This document shows, in pieces, positions 1 to 10,273 of a DNA stretch of 64,000 bases (position 1 is its first letter; the number at the start of each line of letters is the position of its first letter). The notes under the pieces were generated by a model. The model had not been told where the DNA came from. It ran no database searches and saw only the letters and a program-made list of their open reading frames with translations. Position numbers and translations under genes: made by a program. The DNA is from Heterodera schachtii (Eukaryota; Nematoda; Chromadorea; Rhabditida; Heteroderidae), in NCBI GenBank assembly GCA_023374025.1, contig SIJG01000052.1, forward strand, positions 982,941 through 1,046,940, written 5' to 3'.

Positions 1-290
1 TTTATTTTGCTTTATTTAATTCTTTATTCATCATTTACTTTTATTATTTATTCACATTTCCACACACATTGTTCTTCGTATAATAAAATGTTTTGCCGAT
101 AAGTTGTCCTATTCATAATTTTTGGCAAAGAAAGATTGGTTCTTAGATCAAATGTGAGATAAATATTTGGCAACGGGCGGCGCTTAAAGCAATGAATGGA
201 AATATTCATTTGATCATTCTCAGTCTAATCATCTTCAATCATTAGTTGCTTTTCTAGAAATTCGTCCACAATTTTTATTCGTTTTAAGCC

Positions 291-518
291 ATGGAATATC
301 CATCAAATTTTTCTTGGATTCAACTTTCCGACTCTGCTTGCGATTTGGGTATTTGCATTAGGCCTTCGTCCTACAAGAAGCCGATTATTTGTGTTCCCAA
401 ATACATGGCAGAGAATTTTCCCTCCCTCCTCCCCCATTGTACCATTGGTACGGTAAGCGCACCAGTCGCACCCTGGAGCTTGATTTTTGCTCTTCTTCTC
501 CTGCTTCTCAGAGTTTGA
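291..518 (+). CDS. Small putative membrane protein, paralogue of the Polinton-unit membrane protein
   Basis: A 75-residue frame starting with ATG. Its N-terminal part (FSWI, then two Cys, then YKKPIICVPKY) matches the first exon of the spliced genes at 6595 and 13158 (FSWI ... GYKKPVICAHKF), so it is a diverged relative. The C-terminus reads as a short hydrophobic anchor (WSLIFALLLLLL). That part is doubtful: a GTAAGC donor-like site near 451 and a pyrimidine-rich tract ending in CAG near 511 could make it an intron, in which case the protein continues differently. There is no N-terminal signal peptide, so if membrane-bound the Cys-bearing N-terminus would need uncleaved N-out insertion. Function unknown. 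Confidence 0.45.
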   Translation: MEYPSNFSWIQLSDSACDLGICIRPSSYKKPIICVPKYMAENFPSLLPHCTIGTVSAPVAPWSLIFALLLLLLRV

Positions 519-819
519 CGCATAAAATCCGTCTGTTACAGTAATGTTTTTGTAATAGTTTTTAAGTATTTTTCATTATGAACTTTGCTTTAATTATGAA
601 ATAAAAATACTTATAATTTATTTTAAATTATTTTAATTTCTTTTTTATCTATTTTAGAGAATATCATTTCATGTTTCCAATGCTTATAGTCTACAGTAGG
701 TTTAATTATTTTTTTATTACATATTTTAAATAAATAATCAGTATTTTTATTATCATAATAGCCTTTTATAACGCGGGGGGAAGTTTGGGCACCAAATTAT
801 GGATTCAACAAAATTGCAA
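519..819. other. AT-rich spacer, no gene seen
   Basis: Low-complexity AT-rich sequence between the small frame and the MITE. I see no exon, RNA gene or repeat structure in it. Confidence 0.5.
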
Positions 820-827
820 CTACTATG

Positions 828-1422
828 TGTGCTGGTGCATTTCCTAAAAACCGCCATCCATGCGCGTTTCCTAAATCCGCCAATGGGTTTGAAAACAAAA
901 AATGGGTAATATATATAAATTCATAGCTTGGCTCAACTTTAACGAAATTAATATTTCTTATTATCATTCAATAGTTTTAATTGTTCTCTTTCAGAAAATA
1001 ATTTTTTATAATTTTCATTAAGTATAAAAATTATAAAGCATTGAATATGCTATGTTTTTTGCAATGGTAATGCATATATAATTATAAACATTTAAAATTT
1101 TAAAGTCTTTAAAATGAATTGATCCAAAATTAATTTATATATTCGATAGCCCTAATAATTCTCTATTTAATTTAAATTTTCAGAAAATTTTATTGAGTTT
1201 CAAAAATGTTGTGGACAAAAAATTCTGACTTAGGATTTTTTGAAATTTTATGACAATAACTTTTTATTACACTTAAGTAAAAATTTTGAAAAATCATATT
1301 CTGATAGAGAACAATTAAGGCTATTGAATGATACCATGAAATATTAATTTGGTAGGATTTGAGCTAAGTTATGAATTTATATGTGTTACCCATTGGCGGT
1401 TTTTAGGAAATGCACCAGCACC
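828..1422. mobile_element. hAT-like MITE with long fold-back arms
   Basis: Both ends carry GTGCTGGTGCATTTCC followed by CTAAAAACCGCC in inverted orientation, and the arms continue imperfectly inward for well over 100 bp. The element is bounded by a perfect 8-bp direct repeat CTACTATG (820-827 and 1423-1430), the target-site length of hAT transposases. It contains no convincing coding region; the frame that crosses its right end at 1381-1614 is incidental. Confidence 0.75.
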
Positions 1423-2334
1423 CTACTATGCATAATAAATTTAATTAATTTAGGAATCCTAAGTTTTTTAACGGATATCCAATCAATTTTAACCAGACTT
1501 ATTTTCAAAACTCTTTACAATTCAATCTATGCCAATGTCATATATATGTATATTTGTATCATTACAAGCTCAGTATATTCAAGACTTAAAATTTTAAGTT
1601 TAAACTTTAATTAGATAGAATCTTGATATTTTTGGGTCCAGATAAGCCGGGCATTCAGGTCTAAGTCAAAACAGAAACTAGTACACGACTAACCCTACGT
1701 TTAAAAGAATTAGGTAATTAAAATATATGATTGCCAGGTTTCCATATTTAAATTTTTTAATTTTCAATAAAAAAATTTTAAGCACAGAGGTATTAAAATT
1801 AACAAAATTTTAATTAATTTTATAACCTTTTATAAAATCGGGGAAATTTTCTAATTAAATTCCTAAGGGATTGGGAATTTATAGAGAAAATTAACAAGCC
1901 CAAGGAAAGGGCACAAAATTCTCTACTGAATTACCTTTTGAATGGTGGGGCAACGATCTGTACAAAACATTTATATTTAGTTGAATTTTGATGATTATAA
2001 AACTTTTATACCGTATTTAAGTGAAATGAGAAAGAATTTGTTTTTATTAAATTTTATGTCATTGTCAAAGGATATTCAAATGTTTTTAGGCAAAGATACC
2101 ATTTGTCCTAATTCTAATTCTGAGACTTGTCCTTATTTAAAAGTGATCTAATCTTAAACCACAAAAAACCAAACTTTTTTTCTTTTAATAAACACAATTT
2201 TTTATTTAAAAATTTCTTGCAAATAATTGGGAGATTTTTAAATTTATTTTGATTTATTTAAATTGTGAGTTAATATTTTTATTTAATAAATAAATTTGTT
2301 TTAATAGAAATCGAATATTTATTAATTAAATTTG

Positions 2335-2570
2335 TTTTTTAGTTATCAGACAATATTTAATCAATTAATATTTGGTATAATTGATTCATTATTATTATTT
2401 AATCAATTTATTGTTATAATGTTGTTTAAATTATTTAATTTTATTTTCATGCTAAGAAGCGTCTGTTTTTGTTCTCGAGTAGTGGATTTCTTATTAAAAA
2501 ATGCTTTATCTTATGGTGTATTATTACTTTTTGCTAAATTGCAATTTTAAATTATTTATTTATTTAAATT
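2335..2570. repeat. Dispersed AT-rich repeat, copy 1
   Basis: Shares the ordered landmarks TATCAGACAATATTTAAT, then CATGCTAAGAAGCGTCTGT, then TATTATTACTTTTTGCTAAA with copies near 3045, 5195 and 11757. It is non-coding and decayed; the element class is unknown. Confidence 0.5.
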
Positions 2571-3044
2571 AATTAGTTGTTTTTTTTGGTTGAGTCGATC
2601 TAATTCGAGTTTATTTGTTCTGTCCTTTATTGGATTTGTTTCAAATATTTTTATTTCTAATTAATTATTTTAATTTTCGCATTTGTTTCTGCCATTTCTT
2701 TGCATTTAATTTTTACAAGTTGCTGAAAACTGAAGGTAATTTCAATTCTAAAGGCATTAAATTAATAAATTGTGGGTTAATATTTTAATTTAAAAAATCC
2801 AATTTTTATTATTAAAATGTTAATTGAAGTTTTGAAAGAAAAAAAAGGTTATTTTTGGTCTCAAAATATTAAAATATTTCTATTATAAAAAATTAGGAAA
2901 AGTTGAATTTCGTAGGTTGAGTTGATGTGGTCTTTTCAAAATTATTTAATATTTAATTCGTATAAAATATTTGATATTTTTTAATTCATTTCAATTATTT
3001 AATCAATTGATTGTAATAATATTATTAAATATTTTATTTAATTT

Positions 3045-3300
3045 ATTCATGCCAAGTTGCGTCTCTCTCTGAATGTTTCGTATGCAGGCAGCATTGACTT
3101 TTCTTATTAATAAGTGCATTTTTTTGTTTTTTGTATTATTACTTTTTGCTAAATTGTCAATTTTATTAATTAAAGGTTTTGTTTTATGCTATCAGACTTT
3201 ATTTAATTCGTATAAAATATTTGATATATTCATTAAATTTTTAATTTTATTAAATTGCCTTTAAATTATGCATTTGTTTCAGCCATTTTTTTGAATTTCA
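3045..3300. repeat. Dispersed AT-rich repeat, copy 2
   Basis: Same landmarks as the copy at 2335 (CATGCCAAGTTGCGTCTC, then TATTATTACTTTTTGCTAAA), with the TATCAGACTTTATTTAATTC landmark following. More diverged than the other copies. Confidence 0.45.
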
Positions 3301-5194
3301 TTTTTACAAGCAGAAAAATGAATATATATTCAATTCGACAGCCATTAAAATTACTTTTCTAGCGCTTAAACAATTTTATACAAAAATTTCCTTTTATTTA
3401 TAAAGTGTTTTTAAATATATGAATATTATTTATTTTCTTGAATTTTAAAGATTTATTATAATTTTATTTAATATATTTTAACACTATAAGATGGCTGAAT
3501 AAATTTTTTAATATTGCATATTAGATTTTATATTATATAATATAAATTTTTTAATAAATAGAATTTATTTATTTATCATTTATCTTCATTCTAAATAAAA
3601 CAAAGAAATACCAAAATAATGTTTATTACTTTTTAATTTTCTAAATTTAAAAATCATTTACGAAATAAAATAAAATATTTCATTCATTATAATAGTGATT
3701 AATTAATTTCCATTTGAAAATATTATATTTTACATTTCATTATAAATTTGTGCTTTTTAATTAAATAATTGCTTTACTAATTTAACTCTTAACTTTCACA
3801 TTAACTTGTTGCGATTGATGTTTTCTTGACGACGTCTTATTCGTACGTAATTTTTGGTTTGCAAATATAAAATAGTAGCTATATTATTATTATCGAATGT
3901 ATAAGAATATTATTATATTAGTTATCAATTATTAAATTTATTTTATTTGTTTTTGATTTATAAATTTGAATTTTTATTTGCTTATCATTTAATTTAATTG
4001 CAATATTTTTTATGTTGTGGTCCAGCTTTACCATGTTGTTATTGTTAGTCTTTTTTTTGTTTTTGACCTTAAAGCATCGTCATTTTTGTCTGTGATTTTT
4101 ATAAATTGAAGAATTTATTCTTTAAATAAAACTCTGAAAAATCCACAAATAATTATTTTAAATTAATATTATTTAATTGCAAGTTGAATTATTAAATACG
4201 AAACCAAATTTAAATTTTCATAGAGTATTATAGTATTTAAGTATCTTAATGTCATTTTGATAATAGGTATCAATTGTTTTACAATTATTTGGTTTAAGAT
4301 TAAATATTATTTATATTAAATATTTAAATAATTTAAATCTTATTTTTTATGGTTTTTTTCTTTTTTTAGTTGTATGTTCTGTTTGATTGTATCTTATCTT
4401 TGCAGAAATAAATTACTTAGTAATATATTTTTTAATTTTGCTTTCAATTTTCTTTGGGATGAAATAATTCTGTTCATTGATTGTTTACTTATATTCTTTT
4501 TAAGAAAAAGTAAACAAATATTATTCCATTTTTTAATTATCTTTCACGTAAAATGTCAAATTTTGACTGAAATATAAAAATTTTTAAGAATTTATTAAAA
4601 TAAAACTCTTTATAAACTCCAAATTAATAATTGTGATATTTTTTAAGAATTTAAATCTTCTATATTTTCATGTCAAATAGTGTTGTAATTTCGTAGATTT
4701 GCGTATAATTCTTTATTTTAATTTTTTTATGTTTATTTGTTATTTTTTGTTAATTCTATTATATGAGACTTTGTTTTAATCTTGTTTTTTAATCCATAGA
4801 AGAATTTATGGCTGTTTCTTTTTATTTTTTATTTTAAATAATATAAATTTATTTTGTTTTTTCAATTTTTTTTTAATTTTATTTGTATATAAATGAATAT
4901 AAAAAAGAAACACCTAATTTAGTAAGTTAATTTAAGCTTTTTATACAATATCTTTGTTTTTGTTTTGCCATTCTTAAAACTCGATTTAAGATAATTAAAT
5001 AAATAAATGTTTGTATTTTTAATTATCCTATTTGGATTTTTAATTCGTTCATATGAATTCCAATTAATGTCTATTTTGTTTGTTCGCTAGTTTTTTTTAA
5101 AGTCATTTGGTTTTACTTAAATTACATTAATATTTTAATTTAATAAATAAATTTGCTTAAATTCAAATTGAATATTTTTTAATTTAATGTCTTT

Positions 5195-5620
5195 TTTCAT
5201 GTTATCAGACAATATTTTTTTATTATTCATAATTACTATTAATCAATAAAATATTATTATTTAATTTTATTTCATGCTAAGAAGCGTCTGTGATCCATTC
5301 GCAATTTCGTTGCCATCTCTTATCAATAAATACATTTTTATGTGTTGGTGTATTATTATTTTTTGCTAAATTGTCCTTTAAATTATTTATTTTATTAAAA
5401 TTTGAGACAAACTAAATATTAATTAAATATTTTTATTTTTAAATTATTTAGTTATTATATTTAATTTATGCATTTATTTCTGCCATTTCTTTGTATTTCA
5501 TTTTTAAAAGTTGCTGAAAACTGAAGGTAATCCAATTCTACAGCCATTAAAATTAACTTTTAAATAAATAAAATAAGAGTGAATTTCATTTGACAGCCAT
5601 TAAAATTAAAATTCTTATTT
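5195..5620. repeat. Dispersed AT-rich repeat, copy 3 (inside tandem unit 1)
   Basis: Landmarks TATCAGACAATATTTTTT, CATGCTAAGAAGCGTCTGT, TTTTTGCTAAATTGTC and GCTGAAAACTGAAGGTAA in order. The same stretch recurs at about 11757-12180 because it lies in the tandem duplication. Confidence 0.55.
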
Positions 5621-5880
5621 TATCATTAGTTGGCGATTTTGGCAACAATTGAAAAAATCTTTAGATTATCTCATACTCTGGCGGAAAAATTCTTTTACAA
5701 AATTCCCCGAAATTTGTTTTTGGTCTAAAAACTGAAAATATTTTTCTTAATAAAATTACGAAAACGTTAAATTAATAAATGTACATTTTTAATTTTCAAG
5801 GTTTTACATGAAAAGTTTTAAAGTTCAATTTTTTTTAATTTTTACTTTTTTCACAGAAATAAAGACCAGAAAAAAGTAGT

Positions 5881-6491
5881 TAGTGTCCCCTGTTTGTCGG
5901 GGTGTCGGGGGCGGTTTTCCGCACAAACGCCAGGGTGTGGGGCGGTTTTTTTGCTTTGAAGGTGCCGCCGGCGGCGGGGTCGGGTGGGATTCCCTTTGAG
6001 GGTGCCGCCATCCCAAGGGTATTGGGGGGTTTCGGGGAAGTAATTGATTGTTTTATGGTCGGGGGAGGGGGTAATAATTGGGGGTAAATTTGATTAATTA
6101 ACTTCCCAGTCCCCGATATCTCTCCAAATGCGGGAAAAAATTCCATGGGTGTTGGTCCGCTAAATTCGCGCATTGTTTTGGTTATTTTGGAAGAGTTGTC
6201 GGGGGCAACCCCGACAACAAGGGAGGTGTATGGGTGGATGGTGGCGGTGACATCTGGCAACTTACCACCACACAATGGAATTTTGGCAGGGTGACGGGGG
6301 GGGGGGAAGCGAAGTCAGAGAAGGGATGGAAGGATCGAATATGTGATGGATTTGGCTGGTGGGGAGGAGGGGGTGGGGGTGGCAATTCAATGAAAAATTT
6401 GGAAAAGAATATGAAGGTGAAGCTGGCGGCACCGTCTTTTGTATATGGCGGCCATTGTTCGGACACTTTTCAGCTGATCGTTGACAGAATT
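5881..6491 (+). other. GC-rich leader region with G-runs and a hairpin (unit 1)
   Basis: An abrupt GC-rich island in AT-rich DNA with many runs of 4-11 G on the plus strand. It contains a perfect 10-bp inverted repeat with GCAA loop at 6195-6218. At its right end a GTAAGT donor follows base 6491, and a good acceptor (TTCCCCCTAG) precedes 6591, so the end of the island is probably a 5' untranslated exon of the membrane-protein gene. Long frames in both directions here are compositional; none joins in frame to the ATG at 6595. Confidence 0.5.
6195..6218 (+). other. Perfect 10-bp hairpin with GCAA tetraloop (unit 1)
   Basis: GTTGTCGGGG pairs with CCCCGACAAC around GCAA, a GNRA tetraloop if transcribed from the plus strand. 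The same hairpin is kept in unit 2. Confidence 0.7.
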
Positions 6492-6594
6492 GTAAGTATC
6501 TTTGGGAGAACTGGATCATTTAACCATCACTTCACTTCCCAATAAACAATTTGTACTATTTTTTTCACTTTTCCAATAATTTCCCCCTAGAGAA

Positions 6595-7349
6595 ATGAAT
6601 AACCCTACCAATTTTTCTTGGATTCCCGTCAACAATTGTGTTTGTCCTGTGAAGGACAATTTGTGTTACCACTTCCCGGGCTACAAAAAACCGGTGATTT
6701 GTGCCCATAAATTTGTGCACAATATTACCGCATTCCTTTCCAATCCCCCGCACATTCCTAATGGTATTTATTCTGTTTGTTTATGATTTAATTTTGTTAA
6801 GCATTAAATTTTTTCCAGAATCGCCACCAGCGTCTCTTTCTTCCGGCTCCGTGGTGCTGCTGATTACAGTGCTCCAAATTTTCATCCTTTTGCTTACGGT
6901 GAGTAAAAATTATTTATCATTAAATTGAAAATAGTTTATTTTACAGTTAGTAAAAATTATTTTAATTAAATTAAATGTTTTAAATTCTTTAAGGTGGCTT
7001 TATGTTGCTGTTTGCTGGTTTGTGCTGCGCGAGGCCGAACTTACACGGTGAATGGTCACCGTTCAGCTCGGCGCCGCGCTGCCGCTGCGACGTTGAGCGC
7101 CTTCCAGGCGCGCACTTCGGGTGGGAATTTTTAAATTGTTATAATAAAAATTTTCATTTTGTTCGGAGGAAGGGATGAATTTTGAATTTTTGCAAATTGA
7201 TTTTCCAATTTCAGCGCTTGGTCTTGGCACTGCTGGTCCGTTGGCGGTTCCAAACCGCCCCGCGGAGTCCACTTCTCATCGTGTGCCGGGTAGTGTGGCA
7301 TTTCCCATTTATTTTTTTTGTTCTAATTTTCATTTATTATTTAGGCTGA
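6595..7349 (+). CDS. Small spliced single-pass membrane protein (unit 1)
   Basis: Exons 6595-6763, 6819-6898, 6994-7120, 7215-7289 and 7345-7349 join in phase through GT-AG introns of 55-95 bp. Exon 1 gives an N-terminal part with Cys residues and the motif FSWIPVNNCVCP, then GYKKPVICAHKFV; exons 2-3 give one transmembrane stretch (VVLLITVLQIFILLLT running into VALCCCLLVCAA); the tail is arginine- and alanine-rich. There is no signal peptide, so an N-out/C-in topology with a basic cytoplasmic tail is the simplest reading. The last two introns are less certain. Family unrecognised; related to the frame at 291. It lies between the GC-rich leader and the Polinton genes, and it is unclear whether it belongs to the transposon. 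Confidence 0.6.
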
Positions 7350-7683
7350 ATGGTCTCAGCTGGTGAACGAATGAATGAATGATGTTAGAAGAAATAAAGA
7401 ATTTTTAAAAAAGGATGATCGGATAATATTTAATGGTTTTTCTTTTCTTTTTTTCCAAATAACATTTATAATAAAATTTTGGGATACTAATTATAATTTG
7501 AATTTTAGTCAATGAGCTTAGGGTCTACACAATAATATAATTAGGTGCCCGTTAAAGTGTATACGCAGCAATATTTTAAACTCTCTCTTCCCTTAACAAC
7601 TTCCTTGAAAAGCAAATTGAATTTTATTAATTGAAAAATTAATATTACAAATTATTAGTATTATGTAATTTCGGGTATTTTTT

Positions 7684-8172
7684 TTATTGTTCTTCGGTTT
7701 TCTCGGTGCGCTTCTTTGCTTTCGGCGGCGCCAAAATGTCGGTTGCGCGAACATTGGACAGAGCGCACTCTTCGCACAGATCAAAGCTCAGCGTGAATTC
7801 TCCATTTTCATTGCGACGGACCCTTCCTTTGTTGTTGTAGAGCTTGCTCCAATCAGCTAAAAATGGGGTTCAGTTTTGATTGAAAATTAAAAAAATACCT
7901 GCGCACAAATAAAAGCCCAACATGTATTTCCCTTTGACGAGTTTCCACAGCTCACGGTCTTGGACTTTTCTTTTCTTTGCACTTGGCACGGCGTCAGTTT
8001 GAGTACTTAAATTAATTAAATAATTAATTATAATATTTTTGAATATTGTTTACCCTTCCTGTTGGTTGACTGCAGGTGGATGAATTTCCATTTCCTTTGC
8101 CTCCGTTTTGGTCGTTTCTTGTTGAGTCAAGCCAATGTTCTCGTTGATTTTCAATGATTTGTGAGAAGACAT
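7684..8172 (-). CDS. Polinton divergent gene with NLS-like motif (unit 1)
   Basis: Three exons on the minus strand, 8172-8054, 8005-7899 and 7856-7684, joined in phase into 132 residues. The middle carries KKRKV, a classical nuclear-localisation type motif, followed by RELWKLVKGKYMLGFYLC and a conserved C-terminal part with FDLCEECAL, ending in a basic tail (PPKAKKRTEK). The gene is divergent from the Cys-cluster gene and shares its upstream region, and all three Polinton copies in this window keep it. It looks like a small nuclear or DNA-binding protein of the element; the CxxC pairing is the only hint of metal binding. No family recognised. Confidence 0.7.
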
Positions 8173-8371
8173 TTTTTTTGTAAGATTTTTTGAAAATTTT
8201 TGCAAATGAATCGCGATTTTGGGCGGGTGGACGTTGCGCACTGAAAAATGGGCGGAGCTTAGAGATGTCGAAAAGTGGGCGGAGCCTAGTCAAATGAAAA
8301 CATATAAAATCGGCACGCTTTTGAACTTCCACACAATTTAGCAAATCATTCTTAATAATATTCAAAAAAAA
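8173..8371. promoter_or_regulatory. Bidirectional promoter with GC boxes and TATA (unit 1)
   Basis: The interval between the divergent starts has GGGCGGAGC twice (8250-8258 and 8277-8285), plus GGGCGGG at 8221, and TATAAAAT at 8303-8310, about 60 bp before the ATG of the rightward gene. The same arrangement is present at 14867-14874 in unit 2 and, inverted, near 30641-30700 in copy 3. Conservation in the diverged copy 3 supports function. Confidence 0.6.
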
Positions 8372-9124
8372 ATGGCCATCAACATGAGTGACAAGAAAGG
8401 ATTGCTCCGACAAATTCTCGGTGAAGCGGAAATCACCGTGACAACATCGGGACTGACGATTAGCGGCCCCCGTCTGTCCACTCCCCGATTTCTGCCATTT
8501 GACGAGTGCGGTCGCTGCCGCTCATGCAAGGCAACCGAAGTGGAGGTTGACACCATGGTGACGAAGGAGGGGGTTACGATTTGGTGCACGCGCATCGACA
8601 AAGTGCAGTTCGTGCCATTCGACGTGGTCTACGAGTTGCCGGGTCACTGTTTCTTCCGACTGAAGAACAAGTCGCGCGTTTTCAATCTCCCGTACGGCGA
8701 CCTGCCCTCTGAAGCCTGCGAAATTCCGTTAACCCAACACGTGGACGAAGAGCGGGACCTCAAGCGAAAGGCAAAAGAAGCGCTCGAACTGGTGGAAGCC
8801 GGATTGATTGCGGACAGTACTGTGCAGGACGGGGCCCGTTTGAAAAAAGCCAAAACAGCGATGAAAGTGATCAGCGACATTCTGCTCTCGGAGCCGATGG
8901 GGGATAATCAAAAGAAGGCAGCTGAAGTGGCAGTTGTCGACGAGCAGCAACAACAAGAGCAGCAATCAGCTCCTGTACAAGACAAGCCCGCCACGGCACC
9001 GGTTGCGGAAGAGAACACTGTTGAAGTGAAGACGGAAGAGGAAAAGAAGGATGATCTTGGCGACATTGACAAAACACTCGACGAATTTTTTGCGAGCCTT
9101 AAAGCCGCAACCACCAGTATGTAA
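8372..9124 (+). CDS. Polinton Cys-cluster acidic protein (unit 1)
   Basis: 250 residues, intronless. Cys 46, 49 and 52 (ECGRCRSCK) form a CxxCxxC cluster, with further Cys in TIWCTRI and PGHCFF; residues 20-115 look like a compact beta-rich domain. The second half is helical and charged, with a Gln-rich stretch and an acidic C-terminus (VKTEEEKKDD). It is the first gene of the rightward Polinton block, followed after 67 bp by the ATPase. No enzymatic motif seen; I do not recognise the family. Copy 3 has Ser at position 46, so that Cys is not essential. Confidence 0.75.
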   Translation: MAINMSDKKGLLRQILGEAEITVTTSGLTISGPRLSTPRFLPFDECGRCRSCKATEVEVDTMVTKEGVTIWCTRIDKVQFVPFDVVYELPGHCFFRLKNKSRVFNLPYGDLPSEACEIPLTQHVDEERDLKRKAKEALELVEAGLIADSTVQDGARLKKAKTAMKVISDILLSEPMGDNQKKAAEVAVVDEQQQQEQQSAPVQDKPATAPVAEENTVEVKTEEEKKDDLGDIDKTLDEFFASLKAATTSM

Positions 9125-9191
9125 ACGAAAACATATTTAAATCCTTCGAATTTATTTAAACATCATTTCACTTGAGCATACATAATAAAAA

Positions 9192-9866
9192 ATGTTAAAT
9201 TCACAAGCATTTTCCAATAAAGATATTTGTTTTAAATTGCCCTTTGGATTGATTATTTCGGGGCCCTCATCCTCCGGTAAAACCCAATTCCTTCTAAAAT
9301 TTATTGCTGAGTCCTCCGAGTTAATCACACCCACCCCGGTCACCATTCTTTATTGCTTTGGTGAAATGAACTCAGCGGTGCCCGTACTTCAAAAAGCGGG
9401 GGTTGACGTTTATGCGGGAGTCCCGTCAGAAGAGTTGATTAAACGTTTGCCCAAGCCTCTTTTGTTGATACTCGATGACCTCATGCTCTCCATGGACGAG
9501 CGATACCTGTCAGATTTGTTCACCAAAAAATCTCACCACCATCAATTTGCGGTCGTGTTTGTCACTCAAAATTTATTTGAGAAAAAGATCAAAGTGGCGC
9601 GCCTATCCTCTCAGTACCTGGTACTGATGCGAGCACCCAACTCTTTGTTGTCCATCAGAAATATTGGAGTCCAACTTTTCCCGCGCCAGCTCGATTTCTT
9701 TCTGGATGCATACCGCCAAGCTACCGCCCGTCCCTACGGCTATTTGTTGATCGATATGCATGCATCATCAGACCCATCGCTGCGCCTGCGCACAAATATA
9801 TTTAAGGAAGAGCAGGAGGAAGACGAAGGCATTGTTGTGTTCATTCCCAAAAATGGAGGACCCTAG
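9192..9866 (+). CDS. Polinton packaging ATPase, A32/FtsK-HerA type (unit 1)
   Basis: 224 residues. Walker A is GPSSSGKT at residues 24-31 and Walker B is LLLILDD at 90-96, followed by a polar VTQN segment near residue 125 in the sensor position. Spacing and compact size fit the genome-packaging ATPases of Polintons and related double-jelly-roll viruses, which pump DNA into capsids. The frame is intact. Its last 14 bp overlap the start of the next gene in another frame. A TATTTAAA-like element lies in the 67-bp gap upstream. Confidence 0.88.
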   Translation: MLNSQAFSNKDICFKLPFGLIISGPSSSGKTQFLLKFIAESSELITPTPVTILYCFGEMNSAVPVLQKAGVDVYAGVPSEELIKRLPKPLLLILDDLMLSMDERYLSDLFTKKSHHHQFAVVFVTQNLFEKKIKVARLSSQYLVLMRAPNSLLSIRNIGVQLFPRQLDFFLDAYRQATARPYGYLLIDMHASSDPSLRLRTNIFKEEQEEDEGIVVFIPKNGGP

Positions 9867-10233
9867 TCAACAACAACAGATAAAAATAGGACATCTAATA
9901 AAAGACAACTCAAATTGGCTATGTGCGTTGGCGAGGACCAAATCCTCTAAAAAATGCAGGAAGATGTTACGCCAGGCGAACAGTGATCAGCTATTGGCGC
10001 TAGTGGAAATTTGTCTAAATCTCGTTGCTTCTCGTTTCCAACTGACTACACGACAGAAAAGAAGACTGATGCCTTATGTTGAGACTGTGCGACGGATGAG
10101 CAGAGCGAGAAGTGAACGCGGCGCGAGACGTGTGCTTGTTCAGAAAGGATCGGGATTTGGGGGATTGTTTGCAGCCCTCCTGACACCCGTGCTAATTGAA
10201 GTAGCAAAATCATTTGTGACCAAAAACGCATAA
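9853..10233 (+). CDS. Polinton basic protein with hydrophobic C-terminus (unit 1)
   Basis: The frame is open from 9760, but the likely start is the ATG at 9853, which overlaps the ATPase stop by 14 bp and gives 126 residues. The middle is arginine-rich (TTRQKRRLMPYVETVRR, then RARSERGARR) and the end is glycine-rich and hydrophobic (SGFGGLFAALLTPVLIEVA). This architecture recalls small basic proteins often found next to capsid genes in Polintons; a DNA-condensing or membrane-active virion role is only inference. Intact in all three copies. Confidence 0.7.
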   Translation: MEDPSQQQQIKIGHLIKDNSNWLCALARTKSSKKCRKMLRQANSDQLLALVEICLNLVASRFQLTTRQKRRLMPYVETVRRMSRARSERGARRVLVQKGSGFGGLFAALLTPVLIEVAKSFVTKNA

Positions 10234-10273
10234 ATACCCGACAATTTTGTTGTTCACTCTCACATTTTTGCAA

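Larger units (their letters stand above)
1431..5000. other. AT-rich intergenic region with decayed dispersed repeats
   Basis: About 3.5 kb of extremely AT-rich sequence. The open frames in it are short, hydrophobic and of low-complexity composition, as expected by chance. The recognisable structure is the dispersed repeat listed separately, found near 2.3, 3.0 and 5.2 kb. Confidence 0.55.

Noticed and set aside
5880..6545. Several long frames on both strands in the GC-rich island (and their twins at 12439-13108)
   Set aside because: They are proline/glycine runs driven by G and C homopolymers, differ in length between the two units and do not join in phase to the ATG at 6595; the region is better read as untranslated leader.
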